A DNA stretch of 7,151 nt, taken from an uncultured Oscillospiraceae bacterium (lineage in GTDB: Bacteria; Bacillota; Clostridia; Oscillospirales; Oscillospiraceae). The position numbers and the translations under genes were made by a program. The stretch lies in NCBI GenBank assembly GCA_934569425.1, contig CAKTKM010000076.1:1-7151 (forward strand), in the 5' to 3' direction. Positions 1 to 5,911 of this stretch are shown here, piece after piece. Within the stretch, counting starts at the first letter, position 1. Each line of letters begins with the position of its first letter. A model generated the notes under the pieces. It saw only the letters and a list, made by a program, of their open reading frames with translations. It did not search any database and had not been told where the DNA came from.

Positions 1-401
1 TCCTGCCGCAGGATCCGCAGGGCGCGGATCATCAGTTCGGTGGTGTAGTCGGGGTTCCGCAGCACGCCGGAGGAGAGGAACAGTCCCTCAATGTAGTTCC
101 TGCGGTAAAAGCCGATGGTCAGTTCCGCCAGCTCCCGAGGAGTGAAGGCGGTGCGGCGCACATCGTTGGAGCGGCGGTTGACGCAGTATTTGCAGTCGTA
201 GGCGCAGCAGTTGGTCATCAGTACCTTCAGCAGCGTGACGCAGCGCCCGTCGGCGGAAAAGCTGTGGCAGCAGCCGGCGATGGAGGAGGATGTGTTGCCG
301 ATCTTCCCCGGCTGAAAGGCACGCTTGACGCCGCTGGACGTGCAGGCGGCGTCGTATTTGGCGGCATCGGTGAGAATGGTCAGCTTTTCCAGAAGATCCA
401 T
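1..401 (-). CDS. Radical SAM protein, putative DNA modification/repair family (N-terminal third, runs off the left edge)
   Basis: The first 133 codons of a radical-SAM enzyme are present. Residues 66-73 read CAYDCKYC, the CX3CX2C motif that binds the [4Fe-4S] cluster used to cleave S-adenosylmethionine. The flanking sequence (KVLMTNC before it, VNRRSNDVRR after it, then a YIEGLFLSSGV strand) fits the TIGR03916 family, named a putative DNA modification/repair radical SAM protein and usually linked to a uracil-DNA-glycosylase-like partner. That partner would lie beyond the left edge and is not seen. Extra cysteines occur at residues 20, 44, 45, 54 and 65. The full family is around 400 residues, so about a third is present. 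The ATG at 399-401 starts five bases after the stop of the upstream microprotein gene and has no good Shine-Dalgarno of its own, so translational coupling is likely. The shared promoter carries an SOS box. The enzyme's exact reaction is not established. Confidence 0.88.
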   Translation of the reverse strand, partial: MDLLEKLTILTDAAKYDAACTSSGVKRAFQPGKIGNTSSSIAGCCHSFSADGRCVTLLKVLMTNCCAYDCKYCVNRRSNDVRRTAFTPRELAELTIGFYRRNYIEGLFLSSGVLRNPDYTTELMIRALRILRQ

Positions 402-406
402 GGCAT

Positions 407-526
407 TCAGGCCGCGGTGCGGCGCTGACGGCGCTGGGGACGCTCCAACCGGTCGATCAGGCGCATCAGATTCACAGAAGCGGACAACGTACCCGCGATC
501 ACGATCACATAACCCATAACAGTCAT
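407..526 (-). CDS. 39-residue membrane microprotein, SOS-controlled, first gene of the radical-SAM operon
   Basis: A short ORF of 39 codons starts at ATG 524-526 with GGAGG at 535-539, eight bases upstream, a near-ideal ribosome binding site. The protein begins MTVMGYVIVIAGTLSASVNL, one hydrophobic helix, followed by a very basic tail (RLERPQRRQRR, residues 27-37). By the positive-inside rule the C-terminus should be cytoplasmic. It is the first gene after a promoter holding a SOS box, and five bases separate it from the radical-SAM gene. I recognise no family. Position and regulation recall the SOS-induced division inhibitors YneA (Bacillus) and SosA (Staphylococcus), but those have an extracellular C-terminal part, so the topology here would be opposite. 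It could also be a membrane tether, a toxin-like peptide, or a leader ORF that couples translation of the enzyme. The translation signals are strong; function is unknown. Confidence 0.72.
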   Translation of the reverse strand: MTVMGYVIVIAGTLSASVNLMRLIDRLERPQRRQRRTAA

Positions 527-562
527 AAGAAAAACCTCCGTTGGAATCTTTGTTCGAGTGTC

Positions 563-592
563 ATTATATATCGAACAAGGGTTCTTTGTCAA
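563..592 (-). promoter_or_regulatory. Sigma-A promoter of the microprotein / radical-SAM operon
   Basis: On the minus strand, TTGACA (587-592) and TATAAT (563-568) are both perfect consensus and are separated by 18 bases. Transcription should start near 555-557, giving a leader of about 30 bases before the microprotein ATG. The spacer is occupied by the SOS box at 572-585, so a bound repressor would block RNA polymerase directly. Confidence 0.85.
572..585. promoter_or_regulatory. LexA (SOS) operator of Firmicutes type
   Basis: The plus strand reads CGAACAAGGGTTCT: perfect GAAC and GTTC half-sites four bases apart, close to the Gram-positive consensus CGAACATATGTTCG. It lies wholly between the -35 and -10 elements of the leftward promoter, a classic repressor position. 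Further half-sites CGAAC (601-605) and GTTCG (552-556) flank it. No lexA gene is in the window, so LexA binding is inferred from the motif. Confidence 0.8.
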
Positions 593-631
593 GAAAAAAT
601 CGAACAAAAATTTGAAAATTTCTTGGAGCAG

Positions 632-660
632 TTGACCTGAACAGGATTTTGTATTACAAT
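632..660 (+). promoter_or_regulatory. Sigma-A promoter of pcrA
   Basis: TTGACC (632-637), a 17-base spacer and TACAAT (655-660) match sigma-A well, placing the transcript start near 667, about 30 bases before the pcrA ATG. The spacer contains GAAC (639-642) followed by AGGATTTT, at best a degenerate SOS half-site. The full SOS box lies about 47 bases upstream of the -35, so strong SOS control of pcrA is not evident. Confidence 0.78.
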
Positions 661-697
661 AGGGAAAAACACCACAAGGGATAGGGGAACGCACCGT

Positions 698-3181
698 ATG
701 ACAGAATTGCAGCAGAGATTTATTCAGGCGCGGCGCAGAGCCATTGCCGCGGACTATGCCCATTTGAACGAGATGCAGCGGCAGGGCGTCATGGCCACAG
801 AAGGGCCGCTTTTGCTGCTGGCAGGCGCCGGAAGCGGAAAAACCACGGTGCTGATCCATCGGGTCGCCAACCTGCTGCGCTACGGGCGCGGCAGCGATAC
901 GGAGGAGATCCCCCTGCCGATCTCCGAGGATGAGGTGGCCTTTCTGGAGGCCTACGCGGCGGATCCCACACCGGAGCAGCAGCCGCTGGCACAGTATTTG
1001 TGCGCGGTGGAGCCGGCGCGGCCATGGGAGGTGCTGGCCATCACCTTTACCAACAAGGCGGCCAATGAATTGAAGGAGCGGCTGGAGCGGATGCTGGGGG
1101 AGGAGGGACGCGACGTGTGGGCGTCCACGTTCCACTCGGCCTGCGTGCGGATCCTGCGGCGGGATATTGAGGAGATCGGATACTCCCGGGACTTTACCAT
1201 CTACGACACAGACGACAGCAAGCGGGTCATCAAGGACTGTCTGAAGGAGCTGGAGCTGGACGAAAAGACCTTCCCTGTGCGGGAGATCGTGGGCGTTATT
1301 TCCCGGGCAAAGGACGAAATGCTGCTGCCGGAGGGCTTCCGTGTCCGCTGGGAGAAGAACAACGACTGGCGGAAGCTGCGCATCGCCAAGGTGTATGAGC
1401 TGTACGCCAAAAAACTGCGGGATGCCAACGCGCTGGATTTTGACGACATCATCCTGCTGACGGTGCAGCTTTTGCAGAGCCGACCGGAGGTGCGGGAGTA
1501 CTATCAGCGGAAGTTCCGCTATGTGCTGGTGGACGAGTATCAGGATACCAACCACCTGCAATATCTGCTGACCAGTCTGCTGGCGGGAGGCTACCGCAAT
1601 ATCTGTGTAGTGGGCGACGATGACCAGAGCATTTACCGCTTCCGGGGCGCCAACATTGAGAATATTCTCAGCTTTGAGAAGGAGTACCGCGGCACGCGGG
1701 TGATTCGCCTGGAGCAGAACTACCGCTCGACCCAGAACATTCTGGACGCGGCCAACGCGGTAATCCGCAACAATATGGGCCGCAAGGGCAAGACGCTGTG
1801 GACCCGCAACGGCGCAGGCGACAAGGTTCTCATCAAGACGAATTTCAACGAGGGGGACGAGGCCAACTTCGTGGTGGGTCAGGTAATGATGAGCTATCAC
1901 CGGGGGCGGAAGTGGAAGGATCACGCGGTGCTGTACCGTATGAATGCCCAGTCCAACGCACTGGAATATGCCTTCAAGCGCAGCGGCGTACCCTATAAGA
2001 TCATCGGCGGCATGAAGTTCTTTGACCGCGCCGAGGTCAAGGACATGCTGGCGTATCTGTGCGTCATCAACAACCCTGCGGATGATCTGCGGCTGCGGCG
2101 GATCGTCAATGTACCGGCGCGGAAGATCGGCGCCGCCACCGTGGATAAGGCGCAGCTGCTGGCCACGGAGCAGGGCGTGCCGCTGTATGAGATCTTCCGC
2201 CATGCCGCAGACTATCCGGAATTGAAGAATGCCGTCAGCAAGCTGGCGGCCTTTACGGAGATGCTGGAGGAGATGCGGAGCAAGGCGGGGGAGCTGCCCC
2301 TGCCGGAGTTCTATGAATATGTCTGCAACCGCAGCGGCTATGTGGCCATGCTGACGGAGAAGAACGACATGGAGAGCCGGGGACGGCTGGAGAACGTGCA
2401 GGAATTGACCTCCAGCATTCACGCCTTTCTGGACAATCAGCCGGACGATCCCACGTTGTCGGGCTTTCTGGACGAGGTGGCGCTGTATACCGATCTGGAC
2501 AGCACGGAGGAAGGCGACAATTGCGTGATGATGATGACCATGCACAGCGCCAAGGGCTTGGAATTCCCCGAGGTGTTCGTGGTGGGCATGGAGGACGGTT
2601 TGTTCCCCGGCAACCGCGCCATGGGCGACGAAGAGGAGATGGAGGAGGAGCGGCGGCTGTGCTATGTGGCCATGACCCGCGCCCGCGAGCATCTGGTCAT
2701 GACCCATGCCCGGCAGAGAATGCTGTTTGGCCGCACCACACCGGCCACGCCCTCCCGCTTTCTGGAGGAGATACCGGAGGCGAACAGCCAGTGGGTCGGA
2801 AAGCCGGAACTGCGGCAGGAACGCCACTGGAGCGACGATTACAATGAGGACACCGTTTCCTACAGCGGCTTTGGCGGCGGCTTCGGCAGCTATGGAAGGC
2901 GCGGCACGGGCGGTGCGGCGACCTCTCAGGCTGAGCACCCGGCAGAGCGCCGCGCGCCGAAGAAGCCCGCCTATACGGCGGCTGCTTCCACAAGAAGGGA
3001 GAGCGTGCCGCTGCTGGAGGTAAAGGCGGGGGAGAGCGTGAAGCACACCGCCTTTGGACATGGACTGGTGCTGTCGGTGCGGCCTATGGGCGGCGATGCC
3101 CTTATCGAGGTGGCCTTCGACACGGTGGGAACCAAGAAGCTGATGCTGAAAGCCGCCATGCGCCATCTGACGAAGGAGTGA
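698..3181 (+). CDS. pcrA: ATP-dependent DNA helicase PcrA (UvrD/Rep family, SF1A)
   Basis: This 827-residue protein has the full superfamily 1A helicase motif set. A Q28-containing segment precedes Walker A AGAGSGKTT (42-50, Lys48); motif Ia is AITFTNKAANEL (114-125), motif II VDEYQDTN (278-285), motif III VVGDDDQSIYRFRGA (304-318), motif IV around LEQNYRS (338-344), motif V MTMHSAKGLEF (613-623) and motif VI RRLCYVAMTRAR (652-663). A Gly/Ser-rich linker near 720-745 leads to a C-terminal Tudor-like domain (about 777-826), which in PcrA contacts RNA polymerase. PcrA unwinds DNA 3' to 5', acts in nucleotide-excision repair, removes recombinase from DNA and resolves replication-transcription conflicts. 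The start is ATG 698 with GGGGA at 684-688 and a good promoter. An insertion of about 45 residues (roughly 62-108) separates motifs I and Ia, longer than in Bacillus PcrA. It is transcribed divergently from the SOS-controlled operon. Confidence 0.97.
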   Translation: MTELQQRFIQARRRAIAADYAHLNEMQRQGVMATEGPLLLLAGAGSGKTTVLIHRVANLLRYGRGSDTEEIPLPISEDEVAFLEAYAADPTPEQQPLAQYLCAVEPARPWEVLAITFTNKAANELKERLERMLGEEGRDVWASTFHSACVRILRRDIEEIGYSRDFTIYDTDDSKRVIKDCLKELELDEKTFPVREIVGVISRAKDEMLLPEGFRVRWEKNNDWRKLRIAKVYELYAKKLRDANALDFDDIILLTVQLLQSRPEVREYYQRKFRYVLVDEYQDTNHLQYLLTSLLAGGYRNICVVGDDDQSIYRFRGANIENILSFEKEYRGTRVIRLEQNYRSTQNILDAANAVIRNNMGRKGKTLWTRNGAGDKVLIKTNFNEGDEANFVVGQVMMSYHRGRKWKDHAVLYRMNAQSNALEYAFKRSGVPYKIIGGMKFFDRAEVKDMLAYLCVINNPADDLRLRRIVNVPARKIGAATVDKAQLLATEQGVPLYEIFRHAADYPELKNAVSKLAAFTEMLEEMRSKAGELPLPEFYEYVCNRSGYVAMLTEKNDMESRGRLENVQELTSSIHAFLDNQPDDPTLSGFLDEVALYTDLDSTEEGDNCVMMMTMHSAKGLEFPEVFVVGMEDGLFPGNRAMGDEEEMEEERRLCYVAMTRAREHLVMTHARQRMLFGRTTPATPSRFLEEIPEANSQWVGKPELRQERHWSDDYNEDTVSYSGFGGGFGSYGRRGTGGAATSQAEHPAERRAPKKPAYTAAASTRRESVPLLEVKAGESVKHTAFGHGLVLSVRPMGGDALIEVAFDTVGTKKLMLKAAMRHLTKE

Positions 3182-3192
3182 TCCCCATGTAA

Positions 3193-3233
3193 ACTTCAGG
3201 TTACGGGATATTTTTCTTTGTGCAACCTGAAGT
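3193..3233. repeat. Inverted repeat downstream of pcrA
   Basis: ACTTCAGGTT (3193-3202) and AACCTGAAGT (3224-3233) are perfect 10-base inverted arms around a 21-base AT-rich loop, starting 12 bases after the pcrA stop. No T-tract follows the right arm on either strand, so it is not a canonical intrinsic terminator. It ends three bases before the -35 of the next promoter, so it could be an mRNA 3'-end hairpin or an operator-like site. Confidence 0.6.
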
Positions 3234-3236
3234 GGA

Positions 3237-3265
3237 TGGACATTCGGACGTGGATGGGATAGAAT
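3237..3265 (+). promoter_or_regulatory. Predicted sigma-A promoter of the DUF2500 gene
   Basis: TGGACA (3237-3242), a 17-base spacer and TAGAAT (3260-3265) each have one mismatch to consensus. The expected start near 3272 lies about 37 bases before the ATG at 3309. Confidence 0.6.
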
Positions 3266-3308
3266 AGGGAAAGAGAAAACATGCTTGACCGGCAAAAGGA
3301 GAAACGCG

Positions 3309-3767
3309 ATGGGATTTGGAATGGGCTTTGACATGTTTAGCGTGATGTTTTTCCTGATTTTCGGCATTGTGATCGTGATGTTTATCGTCACGGCGGTGAA
3401 GGGGATCAGCACATGGAGCAAGAACAACAACTCGCCTCGCCTGACGGTGGAGGCCACGGTGGTGTCCAAGCGGCAGAACACCGACGTGCATCACCACCAC
3501 AACGCCGGAGACGCCACCGGCGCCCACGGCATGCACACCACCACCTCTACCACCTACTATGCCACCTTTCAGGTGGCCAGCGGCGACCGGATGGAGCTGC
3601 GCGTCAGCGGAAGCGAGTACGGCATGCTGGCGGAAGGGGATTTTGGTGAGCTGACCTTTCAGGGGACACGCTATCTGGACTTTCAGCGGCGGGGCAGCCG
3701 GGCGGCCTATGACCAGTCCGACGACAGCGGAGCGCGGCAGAAGGCCAGTTGGGACCCGGAACGATAA
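3309..3767 (+). CDS. DUF2500 domain-containing membrane-anchored protein
   Basis: A 152-residue protein of unknown function. A single membrane helix spans about residues 8-30, followed by KGISTWSKNNNSPRLTVEATVVSKR and, from about residue 80, STTYYATFQVASGDRMELRVSGSEYGMLAEGDFGELTFQGTRYLDF. This is the layout of DUF2500 (the E. coli YhhM type): an N-terminal anchor and a small beta-rich domain. Between the two conserved parts lies a polar loop with HHHH at 61-64 and further His at 73 and 76, which might bind metal. The tail after residue 128 is charged and probably disordered. The start is ATG 3309 because AGGAG at 3297-3301 sits seven bases upstream; an upstream in-frame TTG at 3285 has no such site. 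It has its own promoter and stands alone, so context gives no function. Confidence 0.85.
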   Translation: MGFGMGFDMFSVMFFLIFGIVIVMFIVTAVKGISTWSKNNNSPRLTVEATVVSKRQNTDVHHHHNAGDATGAHGMHTTTSTTYYATFQVASGDRMELRVSGSEYGMLAEGDFGELTFQGTRYLDFQRRGSRAAYDQSDDSGARQKASWDPER

Positions 3768-3772
3768 AAGAA

Positions 3773-3809
3773 AACGTAAGACCTCCGGCTTCGCCGGAGG
3801 TCTTACGTT
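3773..3809. terminator. Long stem-loop terminator between convergent genes
   Basis: Arms 3773-3789 and 3793-3809 form a perfect 17-bp stem around a TTC loop. On the minus strand the stem runs straight into TTTTCTTTT, so it is a strong intrinsic terminator for the ABC transporter operon that ends 24 bases away. On the plus strand it follows the DUF2500 stop by five bases, but only TTATAAAA comes after it, so termination in that direction should be weaker. Confidence 0.88.
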
Positions 3810-3833
3810 ATAAAACGGGGAAAGGGGCGGCGC

Positions 3834-4628
3834 TCAGGCCAGCAGCGCCCGGTCGCCGGAGAATTCATCGCCGCTGGCCTTGGCAAACTCCGCCAGCAGG
3901 TCGGTAACGGTCAGATGCTTCTTTTCCTCGCCGGAGATGTCCAGGATCACCCGTCCCTCGTGGAGCATGACCAGGCGGCTGCCATATTGAATGGCGTCCC
4001 GCATGTTGTGGGTGATCATCAGGGTGGTGAGATGCTCCCGGCTGACGATCCGGTCGGTCAGCGCCATGACCTTGGCGGCTGTCTTGGGATCAAGGGCGGC
4101 GGTATGCTCGTCCAGCAGCAGGAGCTTGGGGCTTTTCAGGGTGGCCATCAGCAGCGTCAGCGCCTGACGCTGGCCGCCGGACAGGGTGCTGACTTCGGCG
4201 GAGAGCCGGTTCTCCAGTCCCAGCTCCAGACTGGCCAGCAGCTGGCGGTAGGTCTCCCGTTCCTCCTTGGAAACACCCCTGCGGAGGCGGCGCTTTTGTC
4301 CCCGCCGCGCTGCCAGCGCCAGATTTTCCTCGATCTGCATGGAGGGAGCCGTCCCCATCATAGGATCCTGAAACACGCGCCCGATATAGGCGGCGCGCTT
4401 GTACTCCGGCAGACCGGTCACGTCTGCGCCGTCAATGAATATCTGGCCGGCGTCTACCGTCAGCGTACCGGCGGCAGCGTTGAGCATGGTGGATTTTCCC
4501 GCGCCGTTTCCACCGATGACGGTGACGAATTCACCGTCACGCAGCGTCAGATCCAGACCGTTCAGGGCGGTTTTGGCGTTGACGGTGCCGGGGTTGAAGG
4601 TTTTATGAAGATCCCGCAGTTCAAGCAT
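3834..4628 (-). CDS. ABC transporter ATP-binding protein (TrpXYZ-like uptake system, COG1101 class)
   Basis: A complete 264-residue ABC ATPase that powers import of a small solute through the permease encoded just upstream. Visible motifs are Walker A GGNGAGKST (39-47), Q-loop VFQDP (Gln87), signature LSGGQ (149-153), Walker B LLLLDE with catalytic Glu174, D-loop TAALD (176-180) and switch His207. The 'LLLDEHTAALDP' wording, the basic insert near 109-118 (GQKRRLRRGV) and the pairing with this permease point to the uncharacterised importer class exemplified by streptococcal TrpZ. The substrate could be an aromatic amino acid, but this is not proven. The ATG at 4626-4628 overlaps the permease end by eight bases, indicating translational coupling, with AGGAG-like sequence just upstream. 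All catalytic residues are intact, although the binding-protein gene of the operon is almost gone. Confidence 0.92.
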   Translation of the reverse strand: MLELRDLHKTFNPGTVNAKTALNGLDLTLRDGEFVTVIGGNGAGKSTMLNAAAGTLTVDAGQIFIDGADVTGLPEYKRAAYIGRVFQDPMMGTAPSMQIEENLALAARRGQKRRLRRGVSKEERETYRQLLASLELGLENRLSAEVSTLSGGQRQALTLLMATLKSPKLLLLDEHTAALDPKTAAKVMALTDRIVSREHLTTLMITHNMRDAIQYGSRLVMLHEGRVILDISGEEKKHLTVTDLLAEFAKASGDEFSGDRALLA

Positions 4629-5562
4629 GCTGCTCCACTCCTTTCCGGGGAATATTCCGGGGCTTGCGGCGGCTCTTCCGCAGCTTCACATAGGACAGTG
4701 TCAGGAAAAGCGCCACGATCAGCGCGGTGATGAGCTTCAGGTCGTTGGTGTTCAGGCCGATCTGCAGCACGATCTGCAGCACGATGTAATAGACCACGGC
4801 GCCGATGGAGACGGCCAGCAGCTTCAGCCCTGTGCTGCGGAACAGCTTGTGGAACATGACCTCGCCGATGATGACGGCGGCCAGTCCGATGACGATGGCG
4901 CCGCGCCCCATGTTGATGTCGCTGGAGCCCTGATATTGCGCCAGCAGCGCGCCGGAAAAGGCCACCAGACCGTTGGAGAGCATCAAGCCCAGCACAATGT
5001 TGGCATCGGTGTTGATGCCCTGCGCCCGTGCCATGCGGGGATTGGCGCCGGTGGCGCGGACGGAGCTTCCCTTCTCCGTGCTGAAGAACCAGCACAGCGC
5101 CGCCACGATCGCGGCGGTCAGGGTCACCAGCAGCGGCAGGGGATTGTCCGGCGACAGGGTGCGGACATACCGCTGGCTCAGCAGCAGGTGGTATTTATCC
5201 ACGCTGACGGCCTGATTGGCCTTGCCGCCCATGATCCGCAGATTGATGGAGTACAGCGCCAGCTGCGTCAGGATACCGGCCAGAATGGCGGGAATACCGC
5301 AGCGGGTGTGAAAGACACCGGTGATGAGCCCTGCCAGCATGCCGGCGGCCATGGCGCACAGCATTGTCAGCCATGGATCAACGCCTGCGCGGATCAGCAT
5401 GACGCATACGGCGCCGCCGGTGGCCAGCGATCCGTCCACCGTCAGGTCGGCCACGTCTAAAATGCGGAAGGTGATGTAAACGCCGATGGCCATGATGCCC
5501 CATGCCAGCCCCTGCGCAATGGCGCCGGGCAGCGCGTTCATCAACGAGGAAAGGAAACTCAT
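4621..5562 (-). CDS. ABC transporter permease (TrpXYZ-like uptake system, COG4120 class)
   Basis: A complete 313-residue permease of the branched-chain amino acid transporter fold (BPD_transp_2). Hydrophobic segments appear near residues 11-33, 40-58, 66-90, 94-110, 145-162, 190-212, 225-243, 252-275 and 282-300, with a basic cytoplasmic tail. The loop RATGANPRMARAQGIN (169-184) is the conserved segment that contacts the ATPase in this family; SSDINMGRGAIVIGLAAVIIGE (223-244) is also characteristic. The start is ATG 5560-5562, with GGAG at 5571-5574 eight bases upstream; an ATG seven bases earlier is in another frame. A periplasmic-type binding protein normally precedes it, but here only an 18-codon tail of such a gene remains. 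The protein itself looks intact. Confidence 0.92.
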   Translation of the reverse strand: MSFLSSLMNALPGAIAQGLAWGIMAIGVYITFRILDVADLTVDGSLATGGAVCVMLIRAGVDPWLTMLCAMAAGMLAGLITGVFHTRCGIPAILAGILTQLALYSINLRIMGGKANQAVSVDKYHLLLSQRYVRTLSPDNPLPLLVTLTAAIVAALCWFFSTEKGSSVRATGANPRMARAQGINTDANIVLGLMLSNGLVAFSGALLAQYQGSSDINMGRGAIVIGLAAVIIGEVMFHKLFRSTGLKLLAVSIGAVVYYIVLQIVLQIGLNTNDLKLITALIVALFLTLSYVKLRKSRRKPRNIPRKGVEQHA

Positions 5563-5590
5563 AGGTCATGCTCCTTCTATGTCAGAGTCT

Positions 5591-5619
5591 GGGAAGGCGC
5601 GGGCGCGCCGCGCCTTCCC
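5591..5619. other. GC-rich intercistronic hairpin
   Basis: Arms 5591-5602 and 5608-5619 form a perfect 12-bp GC-rich stem with a five-base loop. It lies between the stop of the binding-protein remnant and the permease ribosome binding site, and has no U-tract. In binding-protein transporter operons such hairpins commonly protect the upstream message and lower expression of downstream genes. Its survival supports the view that a full binding-protein gene once preceded it. Confidence 0.7.
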
Positions 5620-5628
5620 GCAAGGGGA

Positions 5629-5685
5629 TCAGCCCTCGATGGCGGTGTAGCCTTCCAGCGGGGTGATGCCCAGAGCCTCACAGAT
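5629..5685 (-). pseudogene. Remnant 3' end of an ABC substrate-binding protein gene (TrpX-like)
   Basis: Reading on the minus strand, 18 codons ICEALGITPLEGYTAIEG end in TGA at 5629-5631. The 'ALGIT..' pattern and a closing TAIEG match how TrpX-like (COG2984) lipoproteins typically end, and the spot directly upstream of the permease is where that gene belongs. The frame is closed 15 bases above the presumed RBS by a TAA, and no ATG, GTG or TTG lies in between, so nothing is made from it. A normal gene would be about 330 codons with a signal peptide and lipobox. The remnant begins nine bases after a consensus Shine-Dalgarno, where 'AT' could be the first two bases of the lost start codon. A large internal deletion is the simplest reading; an assembly join is possible. 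Confidence 0.68.
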
Positions 5686-5694
5686 GGTAGGGTT

Positions 5695-5700
5695 CCTCCT
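5695..5700 (-). promoter_or_regulatory. Orphan consensus Shine-Dalgarno
   Basis: AGGAGG on the minus strand, followed by nine bases and then 'ATC' instead of a start codon. The spacing is ideal for an ATG at 5685, so this was probably the ribosome binding site of the lost substrate-binding protein gene. It now has no start codon to serve. Confidence 0.6.
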
Positions 5701-5717
5701 GAAAATGAATTTTGGTT

Positions 5718-5760
5718 AAAACAAAACCCGCCGTAGGGACTTGTGGTCCATACAGCGGGT
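5718..5760 (-). terminator. Intrinsic terminator upstream of the transporter genes (candidate attenuator)
   Basis: Arms 5746-5760 and 5726-5740 pair at 13 of 15 positions around a CACAA loop (minus-strand reading) and are followed by TTTTGTTTT. It lies about 30 bases after the leader ORF stop and 18 bases before the orphan Shine-Dalgarno, so transcripts from the 5944-5972 promoter must pass it to reach the permease. That placement is typical of an attenuator. The T-box consensus TGGNACCGCG is not present. Confidence 0.75.
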
Positions 5761-5791
5761 CTAATTTAACGCAATGACGTTTGAAATAAGC

Positions 5792-5911
5792 TCAAAGCAC
5801 TGGCGCGGCAGATCTCCGTTTACGGGCATCACAAATCACTATTCCCTTGTCGGCAAAAAAGGAATAGGTAAAAAACAGATATGCGATGGCGTAACGGGTG
5901 TTCTGTACCAT
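5792..5911 (-). CDS. 39-codon leader ORF rich in Tyr and Phe (candidate attenuation leader peptide)
   Basis: A short ORF starts at ATG 5909-5911 with AAAGGAG at 5922-5928 about ten bases upstream and a good promoter 33 bases away. The peptide begins MVQNTRYAIAYLFFTYSFFA; residues 7-19 include seven aromatic residues (three Tyr, four Phe) and no Trp. The C-terminal half is basic (CDARKRRSAAPVL). It is followed closely by an intrinsic terminator, the arrangement of leader-peptide attenuators such as pheL. Alternatives are a small membrane peptide or part of a dispersed intergenic element. I recognise no family. Translation is likely from its signals; function is inference. Confidence 0.55.
   Translation of the reverse strand: MVQNTRYAIAYLFFTYSFFADKGIVICDARKRRSAAPVL

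Noticed and set aside
407..3481. A 1,024-codon open frame on the minus strand through pcrA
   Set aside because: It is the antisense shadow of pcrA in GC-rich codon use, with His/Leu/Gln-rich low-complexity translation. Only its last 39 codons, which have their own RBS and promoter, look real.
3915..4730. Long plus-strand open frames opposite the ATPase and the permease (also 4627-5460)
   Set aside because: They lie antisense to clearly conserved ABC genes, have Gln/Gly/His-rich shadow composition and lack ribosome binding sites.
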